A stretch of DNA of 64,000 nucleotides, taken from positions 1 through 64,000 of the forward strand of contig JAOARQ010000043.1 of the NCBI GenBank assembly GCA_025210455.1, given 5' to 3'. Source of the DNA: Pelagimonas sp. GTDB lineage: Bacteria; Pseudomonadota; Alphaproteobacteria; Rhodobacterales; Rhodobacteraceae. The stretch's first letter is position 1, and every line of letters begins with the position of its first letter. This document shows positions 42,578-50,965 of this stretch, piece by piece. A program made the translations under genes and the position numbers. The notes under the pieces were generated by a model that was not told where the DNA came from, ran no database searches, and saw only the letters and a program-made list of their open reading frames with translations.

Positions 42578-43501
42578 TCAGTGCGACGCATGGAAGGCGC
42601 GACCCAGCGATGCGGGGGCCCCATGGGCGCCACGGGCTGAGATGATGACCAGAACGATGATGGTGATCAGATAGGGCGATGCCGACAGCAGCGCCACCGG
42701 CACATTTGCGCCTGCCGCCTGCAGGTTCAGCTGCAAGACAGTGACCCCGCCAAACAGATAGGCGCCCACCAGAATGCGGCCCGCGCGCCATGACGCAAAG
42801 ACCACAATCGCCAGCGCGATCCAGCCCGCGCCTGCGGTCATGCCTTCGGTCCATTGTGGCACCCGCACGAGGCTAAGGTAGGCCCCGCCAAGGCCGGAAC
42901 AGGCACCACCGAACAGGATCGCCATCAGTCGCACATGCACAACCTTATAGCCAAGCGCATGGGCGCTATCGTGGCTTTCGCCAACGGCGCGCAGGATCAG
43001 GCCCGCACGGCTGTGTTTGAGAAAGGCCCAGACTGCGACAACCAGTGCAAGGCTGACGTAAACCATCAGATCATGGGAAAACAGCATTGGACCGACAACC
43101 GGCAGATCGCTGAGCAGCGGGATATCCAGTTTTGGCAGGGTGGGGGATTTCATCCCCTCATAGGGTTTGCCGATCAGCGATGACAGGCCAAGCCCGACCA
43201 ATGTCAGCCCCAACCCCGTCGCCACCTGATTTGACAGCAAGAACAGCACCAGCACCGCAAAGGCCGCAGAAAGCACCGCCCCCGCGACAGCGGCCGCCGC
43301 AAACCCCAGGATCGGCGATGAGGTGTTCACCGCGACAGCAAAGCCGACGACGGCCCCGGTGATCATCATGCCCTCAACCCCAAGGTTCAGCACCCCGGAT
43401 TTTTCCACCACCATTTCACCGATGGCGGCAAACAGGATAGGCGTGGCAGAGACCATGATCGAAGCCACAAGAAGGATAGGCGAAATCGAAGACAGATCCA
43501 T
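42578..43501 (-). CDS. ABC transporter permease (NupQ/YufQ type)
   Basis: A 307-residue inner-membrane permease with eight to nine helices. The first signature is EKSGVLNLGVEGMMITGAVVGF, found in purine/nucleoside BMP-type importers; the conserved LRAVGESHDSAHALGYKV coupling loop follows. It is a pair with the permease upstream, whose stop overlaps its ATG by one base, and belongs to the operon with the BMP binding protein and ATPase. Confidence 0.9.
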   Translation of the reverse strand: MDLSSISPILLVASIMVSATPILFAAIGEMVVEKSGVLNLGVEGMMITGAVVGFAVAVNTSSPILGFAAAAVAGAVLSAAFAVLVLFLLSNQVATGLGLTLVGLGLSSLIGKPYEGMKSPTLPKLDIPLLSDLPVVGPMLFSHDLMVYVSLALVVAVWAFLKHSRAGLILRAVGESHDSAHALGYKVVHVRLMAILFGGACSGLGGAYLSLVRVPQWTEGMTAGAGWIALAIVVFASWRAGRILVGAYLFGGVTVLQLNLQAAGANVPVALLSASPYLITIIVLVIISARGAHGAPASLGRAFHASH

Positions 43502-44589
43502 TATGCGGTCTCCTTCTTGGTGGTGCGGGCGATACGGAAATTGGTGAAGACGTCAGTGGCCAGAAGGAAGAACAGCAGCATCCCCTGGAACAGCTGGATA
43601 GAGGCCCCCGGCACCCCCAGCATCAGCTGCGCCAATTCACCGCCGATATAGGTCAGCGCCATAAGAAGCCCGGCCAGCAGGATGCCGATGGGGTTCAAAC
43701 GGCCAAGGAAGGCCACGATGATTGCGGTAAACCCATAGCCGGAATTGAAATCAATGCTGATTTGCCCGGCGGGGCCGGTGACTTCGAAGAGGCCCGCCAT
43801 ACCGGCCAGCGCGCCCGAAATTCCCAGACACAGGATCACAATCCGTGTTGGGCTGACCCCTGCAAAGCGCGCGGCGCGCGGCGCTTCGCCGGTCAGGCGG
43901 ATGTTATAGCCCATGATATGGCGGCTTAGCATGACATAGGCACCGATCACGGCGATAAAGGCAAAGACCACACCCCAGTGCATCCCGGTGCCGGTAAAAA
44001 TTTCGGCGTTATGGGCTGCGTCCCATTCCTTGAAATTGCGCGATCCGGGAAAGCCCATGCCGTCAGGATTGCGCAGCAGGCCCGATGACATCGAGGCCAG
44101 AATATTTTCCGCCACATAGACCAGCATCAGCGACACAAGGATTTCATTTGTGCCAAAGCGGGTTTTCAGCAGCGCGGGGATCATCGACCAGACCCAGCCC
44201 CCTAGACCACCAGCGATGATCATCAGCGGAAAGATCAGAACGCTTTCTGACGGGTAAAAGGCCAGACCTGCCGCGGCCCCGCAGATGGCCCCCATGATGT
44301 ACTGGCCCTCAGCGCCGATGTTCCAGATGCCCGCCTTGAAGCCAATCGACAGGCCAATGGCGATCAGGATCAGCGGTCCGGCTTTGACCAGCAGCTGCGG
44401 GCGGGAATAGGCGGCAAAATTCGGGTGGAACAGCGGATCCCAGAAAATGGTGCGAATGGCTTCGAAAGGGTCAGCGCCCAAGAATGCAAACAGCAGCCCG
44501 CCAAAGATCATGGTCATGATCACCGCCAGCAAGGGCGAAAAGCTGGACCAAAAGCGTGAGGGTTGCGGGCGTTTTTCGAGACGGATCAT
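43501..44589 (-). CDS. ABC transporter permease (NupP/YufP type)
   Basis: A 362-residue permease with a long N-terminal cytoplasmic start, about nine helices, and the conserved AGIWNIGAEGQYIMGAICGAAAG segment. The coupling loop is RLTGEAPRAARFAGVSPTR. It forms the second transmembrane subunit with the gene at 42578. Start 44589 is 39 bases after the ATPase stop. The long first loop (residues 45-75) is typical of this subgroup. Confidence 0.9.
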   Translation of the reverse strand: MIRLEKRPQPSRFWSSFSPLLAVIMTMIFGGLLFAFLGADPFEAIRTIFWDPLFHPNFAAYSRPQLLVKAGPLILIAIGLSIGFKAGIWNIGAEGQYIMGAICGAAAGLAFYPSESVLIFPLMIIAGGLGGWVWSMIPALLKTRFGTNEILVSLMLVYVAENILASMSSGLLRNPDGMGFPGSRNFKEWDAAHNAEIFTGTGMHWGVVFAFIAVIGAYVMLSRHIMGYNIRLTGEAPRAARFAGVSPTRIVILCLGISGALAGMAGLFEVTGPAGQISIDFNSGYGFTAIIVAFLGRLNPIGILLAGLLMALTYIGGELAQLMLGVPGASIQLFQGMLLFFLLATDVFTNFRIARTTKKETA

Positions 44590-44628
44590 AGGGCGCCTCC
44601 GATCAGAGAATGGAAAAGGTCAGAGGGA

Positions 44629-46152
44629 TCAGGCATCTGCATGGGCCACCTCCATGTCATGGGCACCGCCCATCATCAGGCCGATCTGTTCGATATCCAG
44701 ATCGACAACCGGGCGTGGGGCTGACAGACGCCCCTCGTTTAATGCTCCGAAACGATCTGAAACCTCCATGAGTTCATCCAGATCCTGTGAGATCACCACA
44801 ATGGCGCTGCCTTTGGCCGCCAGATCCAGGATCGACTGGCGAATAAACGCGGCGGCGGCGGCATCCACGCCCCAGGTGGGCTGGTTGATCACCAGCAGAT
44901 CAGGCTGCTGCACAATTTCGCGACCCACCACGAATTTCTGCAGATTGCCCCCAGACAGCGCGCGCGCAGCCACATCCGGGCCGGGGGTGCGCACATCAAA
45001 CTGCTTGATGACGTTTTCCGCAAAAGCGCGGGCTTTATCCCAGCGTATGAAGCCGTTGCTCAGGATATCTTCGCCGCGCGCGGCGGTCAGCACGCCATTT
45101 TCTGTCAGGCTCATATCCGGGGCTGCCGCATGGCCAAGACGTTCCTCTGGCGCTGAAAGCACGCGCACGCCGCGGCGTTCAATCGGGCCGGCGGTGCTGA
45201 TATCCTGACCATCCAGAATAACCATGCCGGGCTGTGCCGGATGTTCGCCGGACAGGGCAGACAGCAGCTCATCCTGCCCATTGCCAGCCACACCGCCCAG
45301 ACCCAGCACTTCTCCCGCTTGGACTTCAAAACTGATGTCACGCAAAGGTGTACCAAAGCCGCCGGGTGCGGGCAGGTTCAGGTTTTTGACCTGCAATCGC
45401 ACTTTGCCCAGATCTTTGTCTTTGGCGGTTGGGGTGGCAAAAGAGCTGCCCACCATCATTTCCGCCATCTCGCGCGCCTGCGTTTCAGACGGTGTACAGG
45501 TGCCGACATTCTTGCCATGACGCAGCACAGTGGCGTGATCACACAGCGCGCGGATCTCTTCCAGCTTGTGCGAAATATACAGGATCGAGGTGCCCTCTGA
45601 TTTCAGCTTGCGCAGGGTCTCAAAAAGAATATCCACCTCTTGTGGGGTCAGAACGCTGGTGGGTTCATCCATGATCAGCAGGCGCGGATCCTGCAAAAGG
45701 CAGCGAATGATCTCAACCCGCTGACGTTCCCCGGCAGACAGCGTGCCAACCGTGCGATGCGGATCGAGCGGCAAGCCGTAGTTTTCCGAGACCTCTTTGA
45801 TCTGTTTTGCCAGATCACGCGGCGCAGGCGGATTATCCATGCCAAGCGCGACATTTTCCGCCACATCCAAAGCATCAAACAGCGAAAAGTGCTGAAACAC
45901 CATGGCCACGCCAGATTTGCGCGCCTCAGAGGGTTTCGCGGGCTTGTAAGCCGCGCCATCCATGACCATTTCACCGATATCCGGTGCGACAAGACCATAG
46001 ATCATTTTCACCAGCGTGGATTTCCCCGCACCGTTTTCCCCCAAAAGCGCGTGAATTTCGCCCTTTTGAATATCGAATGAGACATCATCATTGGCGACAA
46101 CGCCGGGATATGCCTTTCTCAGGCCCCGGATGCTGAGCAGTGTCTGTTCCAT
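44629..46152 (-). CDS. ABC transporter ATPase, duplicated (NupO/RbsA-like)
   Basis: A 507-residue protein with two nucleotide-binding domains. Domain 1 has Walker A GENGAGKS, signature LSAGERQRVEI and Walker B LLIMDEPTS. Domain 2 has the degenerate loop GGVAGNGQDE in place of Walker A, a signature LSGGNLQKFVVG and Walker B LLVINQPTWGVDAAA. Only the first domain looks competent for ATP hydrolysis, as in RbsA and NupO. ATG 46152 is supported by AGGACGC and overlaps the xdhC end by 34 bases. It powers the two permeases downstream. Confidence 0.92.
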   Translation of the reverse strand: MEQTLLSIRGLRKAYPGVVANDDVSFDIQKGEIHALLGENGAGKSTLVKMIYGLVAPDIGEMVMDGAAYKPAKPSEARKSGVAMVFQHFSLFDALDVAENVALGMDNPPAPRDLAKQIKEVSENYGLPLDPHRTVGTLSAGERQRVEIIRCLLQDPRLLIMDEPTSVLTPQEVDILFETLRKLKSEGTSILYISHKLEEIRALCDHATVLRHGKNVGTCTPSETQAREMAEMMVGSSFATPTAKDKDLGKVRLQVKNLNLPAPGGFGTPLRDISFEVQAGEVLGLGGVAGNGQDELLSALSGEHPAQPGMVILDGQDISTAGPIERRGVRVLSAPEERLGHAAAPDMSLTENGVLTAARGEDILSNGFIRWDKARAFAENVIKQFDVRTPGPDVAARALSGGNLQKFVVGREIVQQPDLLVINQPTWGVDAAAAAFIRQSILDLAAKGSAIVVISQDLDELMEVSDRFGALNEGRLSAPRPVVDLDIEQIGLMMGGAHDMEVAHADA

Positions 46153-47054
46153 GCGTCCTGTCCCCCTGTTTTCTGTGTCAGTAGCTGGCTGGCCACGCCA
46201 ATGGCAATGGCCTGCGGGTTCTTGCCTAGGTCTTTCTGACCAATTGGGCAGCAAATGCGCTGAATTTGTGCATCTGAATGGCCGAGATCGTGTAACCGTT
46301 TGCGAAAGCGGGCCCATTTCGTGTCAGACCCGATGACGCCCGCGAATCTGAACCGGTGGTGCAACGCTGCATGGCACAGCGCCAGATCCAGTTCGTGGCT
46401 ATAGGTCAGGATCAGGTGGTTGGCCTCATGGGGGGCATAAGCCATCAGCCGGGCCGGATCGGGATCGGGCAGAGCGGTGACATGATCTGGGATGTGATCC
46501 GGGAAGCGCGCAGGCGCGGTATCCACCCAGGTGATCGCGTAATCCGGCAGCGGCGCCAGCGTTGTGACCAATGCCCGCCCCACATGGCCCGCGCCCCAGA
46601 TCCACAGCGGATCACGTGGCGCTTCTACGGGTTCCACCATCCATCCCTGAAGCAACTGCGTGTCGGGCAGTCTGCCCTGCGCCCGCGCCCTGTCCAGCAG
46701 GCGATGTACAGCCAGCGGCATGTCGCCCCCGCCACGGGCAAAGATCGGGCCATCCAGATTTTGCAGATCTGCGGCCTCATAATGTTCGGTCAATAATGTG
46801 ACCGAGCCACCGCAGCACTGCCCCAGCTCTGGCCCCAGCGGGTGGCGCGTCAGCCCTTGGCGCAGGAACGCCTGTTGGGCGGCTTGAAACTCTAGCGCGC
46901 CGCCACCGATTGTGCCGCTTTGCCCACCGGGCCAGACCAGCATCGCCGCCCCCACCTCACGCGGGGACGATCCTTTCACTTCGGCGATCACAACACGGGC
47001 AACCCGCCCATGCTGCGCCACCATTTTGCGCAGTGTTTCCAGATCAAGCGCCAT
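46119..47054 (-). CDS. xdhC: Xanthine dehydrogenase accessory protein XdhC
   Basis: A 311-residue chaperone that sulfurates and inserts the molybdenum cofactor into XdhB. The N-terminal Rossmann-like part has VKGSSPREVGAAMLV and TIGGGALEF, followed by the C-terminal domain with WIWGAGHVGRALV, TYSHELDLALCHA and FAGVIGSDTKWARF. CCGGSVTLLTE carries the conserved cysteines. ATG 47054 overlaps the xdhB end by 11 bases. It ends 34 bases inside the ATPase gene, so the enzyme and transporter genes are physically interlocked. Confidence 0.94.
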   Translation of the reverse strand: MALDLETLRKMVAQHGRVARVVIAEVKGSSPREVGAAMLVWPGGQSGTIGGGALEFQAAQQAFLRQGLTRHPLGPELGQCCGGSVTLLTEHYEAADLQNLDGPIFARGGGDMPLAVHRLLDRARAQGRLPDTQLLQGWMVEPVEAPRDPLWIWGAGHVGRALVTTLAPLPDYAITWVDTAPARFPDHIPDHVTALPDPDPARLMAYAPHEANHLILTYSHELDLALCHAALHHRFRFAGVIGSDTKWARFRKRLHDLGHSDAQIQRICCPIGQKDLGKNPQAIAIGVASQLLTQKTGGQDAWNRHCSASGA

Positions 47055-49383
47055 GGCGCACCCGCGTAACGGCTCGCAAAACCTGTTCTGCCGTGGCAGG
47101 TGCTTGCAGATCGGGATAGCCGTCACCGCAGGCGGATACCGCATCTGACAGCGCCATCAGCACCGAAATCCCATGCATAAAGGGCGGTTCACCCACTGCC
47201 TTGGAACGATAGATTGTCTCTTCCCGGTTGGGCTGATCCCACAGGGCGACATTGAACACATCAGGCCGATCCGAACAGGCCGGGATTTTATAGGTTGATG
47301 GCGCATGGGTGCGCAGCCGCCCGCTGTCATCCCAGACCAGCTCTTCTGTGGTCAGCCAGCCCGCGCCCTGAACAAAGCCACCCTCTACCTGACCGATATC
47401 CAGATCCGGGTTCAGCGATGATCCGGCATCATGCAGAATATCACTACGCAAAATGCGGTTTTCCCCGGTCAGCGTGTCAATCACCACCTCAGAGCAGGAC
47501 GCGCCATAGGCAAAGTAGAAAAACGGTCGCCCCTGTCCGGCGATACGATCCCATTTCAACTTGGGTGTTTTATAAAACCCGGTGGCAGAGAGGCTGATCC
47601 GTCCCAGATAACAGGCCTGTGCAGCGGCCTCAAAGCTTAGCCGGGTGTCTTTCAACACCACCTCGCCTGCCTCAAACCGGATGTCTTCGGGGGCAATACC
47701 GTTTTGCTCGGCCAGAAAGGCCTTCATACGGTCGCGAATGGTCAGGCAAGCAGCTTTTACCGCCATGCCATTCAGATCTGACCCGCTGGACGCCGCCGTT
47801 GCCGAGGTGTTGGGCACCTTGCCGGTATCGGTCGCGGTGATCCGCACCACATCAACACCCACGCCAAAGACTTGGGCCGCCACCTGCGCCACTTTCTGAA
47901 ACAGCCCTTGCCCCATTTCGGTGCCGCCGTGGTTCATCTGGATGGAGCCATCCTGATAGACATGTACCAGCGCGCCGGCCTGATTCAGGTGGGTCAGCGT
48001 AAAGGAAATCCCGAATTTCACCGGTGTCAGCGCAATGCCGCGTTTCAGGATCGGGTTGTCTGCATTCCACTGCGCCACAGCCGCCTTGCGTGCTTGATAG
48101 TCACAGCTGTCTTCCAGGCGTTTGGTCAGGGCGTTCAGAATGAAATCGTCCACATCCTGCCCATAGTGGGTCTGCTGGTTTGTTTTGTTTGGCCCTTTGT
48201 CGTGGTCTGGAGCAACCAATCGGGGAGCATACAGCCCGCCGTGGTCGGCATAGAAATTTGCGCGTCTGACCTGTAAAGGATCGCGGCCAACCGCATGGGC
48301 CACGTGATCCAGCACCCGCTCAATGCCCAGCATGCCCTGAGGGCCGCCAAAACCACGATAGGCGGTGGCGCTTTGGGTATTTGTTTTCAGACGATGGCTT
48401 TCGATGCGCATGTTGGGGATGTGATAGGCATTGTCTGAATGCAGCATGGCGCGATCGGCAACAGGCAGCGACAAATCCTGTGCCCAACCACAGCGCGCCA
48501 AATGGCGGAAATCAACACCTGCGATGTGGCCATCATCGTCAAAGCCCACATGGTACTCGATCCGGAAATCATGGCGTTTGCCGGTGATCATCATGTCGTC
48601 ATCACGATCATAGCGCATCTTGGCCGGGCGGCCGGTGCGGGCCGCAACCACGGCGCAGGCAATGGCCAGCGCATTGCCCTGACTTTCCTTGCCACCAAAA
48701 CCGCCCCCCATCCGCCGGGTTTCTACACGCACCGCATGCATCGGCAGATGCAGCGCATGGGCAACCTTGTGCTGAATTTCCGTTGGATGCTGGGTTGAGC
48801 TGTGAATGACGATATCGCCATTTTCCTGCGGCAAGGCCAGCGCGGCCTGACTTTCGAGATAAAAGTGCTCTTGCCCGCCTATCTCGATCTGGCCACGCAA
48901 CTGACGGGGGGCGTTTTCAATCGCCGTTGCAGTATCGCCGTGTTCCCAGATGCGCGGGCCATCTTCAAAGCGCGCGTTGGCGTCTAGGGCCTGATCAATG
49001 GTCAGAATGGATGTGTGCTTATTGTATTTCACCTGACCTAACCGAGCGGCTTTGCGCGCGGCCAGATGGTTTTGCGCTGCAACCAAAAACAGCGGTTGCC
49101 CCAGATAATGGATGTTGCCGTTCGATAAGAGCGGTTCATCATGCGCTGAAGGGGAACAATCACAGTCAGAGGGAAGATCGTCAAAGGCCAATGCCAGTTG
49201 CACCCCTTCAGCGGCGCGCACTGCGTATAGATCCAGTGCGTCAAAGGTTCCAGCGGCGATGTCAGACAGGCCAAAGGCCAGATGCAGGGTGTTGGCAGGC
49301 AGCGGAATATCGTCGATATAGCGTGCGCTGCCGGTCACATGCTGGCGAGCGGCGTCATGGGGCAGGGATTTATGAACGCTCAT
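47044..49383 (-). CDS. xdhB: Xanthine dehydrogenase molybdopterin subunit
   Basis: The 779-residue large subunit, binding the molybdenum cofactor and the purine. The marks are the start HVTGSARYIDDIPLP, the motifs GGGFGGKESQG, TAYRGFGGPQGM and GISFTLTHLNQ, then NHGGTEMGQGLFQKVAQVAA and the C-terminal KAVGEPPFMHGIS with the catalytic Glu. RGFGG holds the substrate Arg of xanthine dehydrogenases, which favours xanthine/hypoxanthine over aldehydes. Its ATG overlaps the xdhA stop by four bases. Confidence 0.95.
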   Translation of the reverse strand: MSVHKSLPHDAARQHVTGSARYIDDIPLPANTLHLAFGLSDIAAGTFDALDLYAVRAAEGVQLALAFDDLPSDCDCSPSAHDEPLLSNGNIHYLGQPLFLVAAQNHLAARKAARLGQVKYNKHTSILTIDQALDANARFEDGPRIWEHGDTATAIENAPRQLRGQIEIGGQEHFYLESQAALALPQENGDIVIHSSTQHPTEIQHKVAHALHLPMHAVRVETRRMGGGFGGKESQGNALAIACAVVAARTGRPAKMRYDRDDDMMITGKRHDFRIEYHVGFDDDGHIAGVDFRHLARCGWAQDLSLPVADRAMLHSDNAYHIPNMRIESHRLKTNTQSATAYRGFGGPQGMLGIERVLDHVAHAVGRDPLQVRRANFYADHGGLYAPRLVAPDHDKGPNKTNQQTHYGQDVDDFILNALTKRLEDSCDYQARKAAVAQWNADNPILKRGIALTPVKFGISFTLTHLNQAGALVHVYQDGSIQMNHGGTEMGQGLFQKVAQVAAQVFGVGVDVVRITATDTGKVPNTSATAASSGSDLNGMAVKAACLTIRDRMKAFLAEQNGIAPEDIRFEAGEVVLKDTRLSFEAAAQACYLGRISLSATGFYKTPKLKWDRIAGQGRPFFYFAYGASCSEVVIDTLTGENRILRSDILHDAGSSLNPDLDIGQVEGGFVQGAGWLTTEELVWDDSGRLRTHAPSTYKIPACSDRPDVFNVALWDQPNREETIYRSKAVGEPPFMHGISVLMALSDAVSACGDGYPDLQAPATAEQVLRAVTRVRHGA

Positions 49384-50750
49384 GCCTGTACCTCCAGCAC
49401 CGAAACGGCCTGCCCCAGATCCTCTTGCAGGTATCTTGTCAGCATGTTTCGCGCAGTATTCAATCTGTATTCCGCGGAGGCCCGCATGTCAGACAATGGG
49501 GTGAAGTCCTGTGTCCAGGCGTCGTGGGTGGCCTCTAAGGTGCTTTGATTCCAATGCTTTCCGGTAAGTTCAGCTTCTACATGGCTTGCCCGTTTGGGGA
49601 TACCTGCCATGCCGCCAAAGGCGATACGCGCCTGTGTGACAACACCACTTTCCACCGCGATATTGAACGCCCCGCAGACTGCAGAAATGTCCTGATCAAA
49701 GCGTTTAGACAATTTGTATACTTTTAGGCGATCTGGCTGACGCGGGATCGTGATGCTTTCCACAAATTCACCCGGCGCGCGGTCTTGTTTGCCGTAGTCG
49801 ATAAAGAACTCCTCGATCGGTAGGCTGCGACGCTTATCACCCTTGCGCAATGTCATGGCGGCATTCAGCGCAATCAGAACCGGCGGTGTGTCCCCGATGG
49901 GCGAGCCATTGGCAATATTGCCCCCCAGCGTTGCGGCACTGCGCACCTGCTTTGACGCAAAGCGGCGCAGCATTTCGCCATAGGACGGGAAGAGCGGCGT
50001 CACAGCTTCGCGTAGGCGGTTCATATCGACACCTGCACCAATACAAATCTCGCTATCGGTGATCTCAATGCCTTGCAGGTCTGCGCAGCGGCTGAGAAAG
50101 ATCACCTGATCCAGATGGCGCAATTGCTTGGTCACCCAAAGGCCAACATCTGTGGCCCCTGCGATCAATGTGGCGTCTGGATGCGATTTGTATACTTTAG
50201 CCAGATCATCAACCGTTTCGGGCGCAAAGCTGTTTGTGATCTTTGGTAGATCTTGCAACTCAGCGCGGTCGTCCAGCCACGCCGGCGTTGGGTGATCCGC
50301 GATTTGTTCTGCGGCGCGAATGATCGGCGCGTAGCCCGTGCAACGGCACAGGTTACCTGCTAAGACATCATCATGCGCCCGGTCCTGGTTTTCCTGCGCT
50401 GTGGCCAGCGACATGGTGATGCCCGGCGTGCAAAAGCCGCATTGGCTGCCGTGGCATGTGATCATGGCATCCTGCGCAGGGTGTAATTGACCATCCGGGC
50501 CGCTTAGACCCTCGACTGTGCGCAGGGCTTTGCCGTTCAACTGCGGCAGAAATAGAATGCAGGCATTCAGGGCCTTTGTCCCCGCCTCGTCCCGCACCAT
50601 CACGGTGCAGGCACCGCAATCGCCTTCGTTGCAGCCCTCTTTCGTGCCGGTCAGCCCCCGGGTTTCGCGCAACCAGTCCAACAGGGTCACTGTCGGATCC
50701 ACGTTCCGCAACGCTACGCTCTCTCCGTTCAGAAGAAAGGTGATATTCAT
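49380..50750 (-). CDS. xdhA: Xanthine dehydrogenase FeS/FAD subunit
   Basis: A 456-residue subunit carrying electrons from the molybdenum site to NAD. It has two [2Fe-2S] clusters: the plant-type CNEGDCGACT with a further cysteine about 20 residues on, and the second cluster in CGFCTPGITM and CRCTGYAPI. The FAD domain contains IAGATDVGLWV and ATLGGNIANGSPIGD. ATG 50750 is chosen as the M that starts the ferredoxin-like domain; the frame reaches 50774. First gene of the long purine operon and divergent from dnaE across 215 bases. Confidence 0.95.
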   Translation of the reverse strand: MNITFLLNGESVALRNVDPTVTLLDWLRETRGLTGTKEGCNEGDCGACTVMVRDEAGTKALNACILFLPQLNGKALRTVEGLSGPDGQLHPAQDAMITCHGSQCGFCTPGITMSLATAQENQDRAHDDVLAGNLCRCTGYAPIIRAAEQIADHPTPAWLDDRAELQDLPKITNSFAPETVDDLAKVYKSHPDATLIAGATDVGLWVTKQLRHLDQVIFLSRCADLQGIEITDSEICIGAGVDMNRLREAVTPLFPSYGEMLRRFASKQVRSAATLGGNIANGSPIGDTPPVLIALNAAMTLRKGDKRRSLPIEEFFIDYGKQDRAPGEFVESITIPRQPDRLKVYKLSKRFDQDISAVCGAFNIAVESGVVTQARIAFGGMAGIPKRASHVEAELTGKHWNQSTLEATHDAWTQDFTPLSDMRASAEYRLNTARNMLTRYLQEDLGQAVSVLEVQA

Positions 50751-50888
50751 GTGAAAAGCCTGCCGCCTTACCAAAAACCGCTTTGCAGCGGTGCGTGCCC
50801 TCGATGCGGCGTAGAAAACACGCGATGCCCTCTGACCCTAGGCTAGGCAGTGATTTATGATCTTGGCAAGAAAAAACTGACGCTGAGA

Positions 50889-50913
50889 TGCAGCATTTGA
50901 CTGCTGTGCTGCA
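50889..50913. promoter_or_regulatory. Inverted repeat TGCAGCA-N11-TGCTGCA between xdhA and dnaE
   Basis: TGCAGCA at 50889-50895 and TGCTGCA at 50907-50913, with a further TGCAGCA overlapping at 50910-50916. It lies about 140 bases upstream of xdhA and 53 bases before dnaE. Candidate operator for the purine operon, without known regulator. Confidence 0.35.
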
Positions 50914-50965
50914 GCATTGGGCAGTTGGGCTTTCCCCTGCTGCCTGGGCGGCGTAATGTGCCCCC

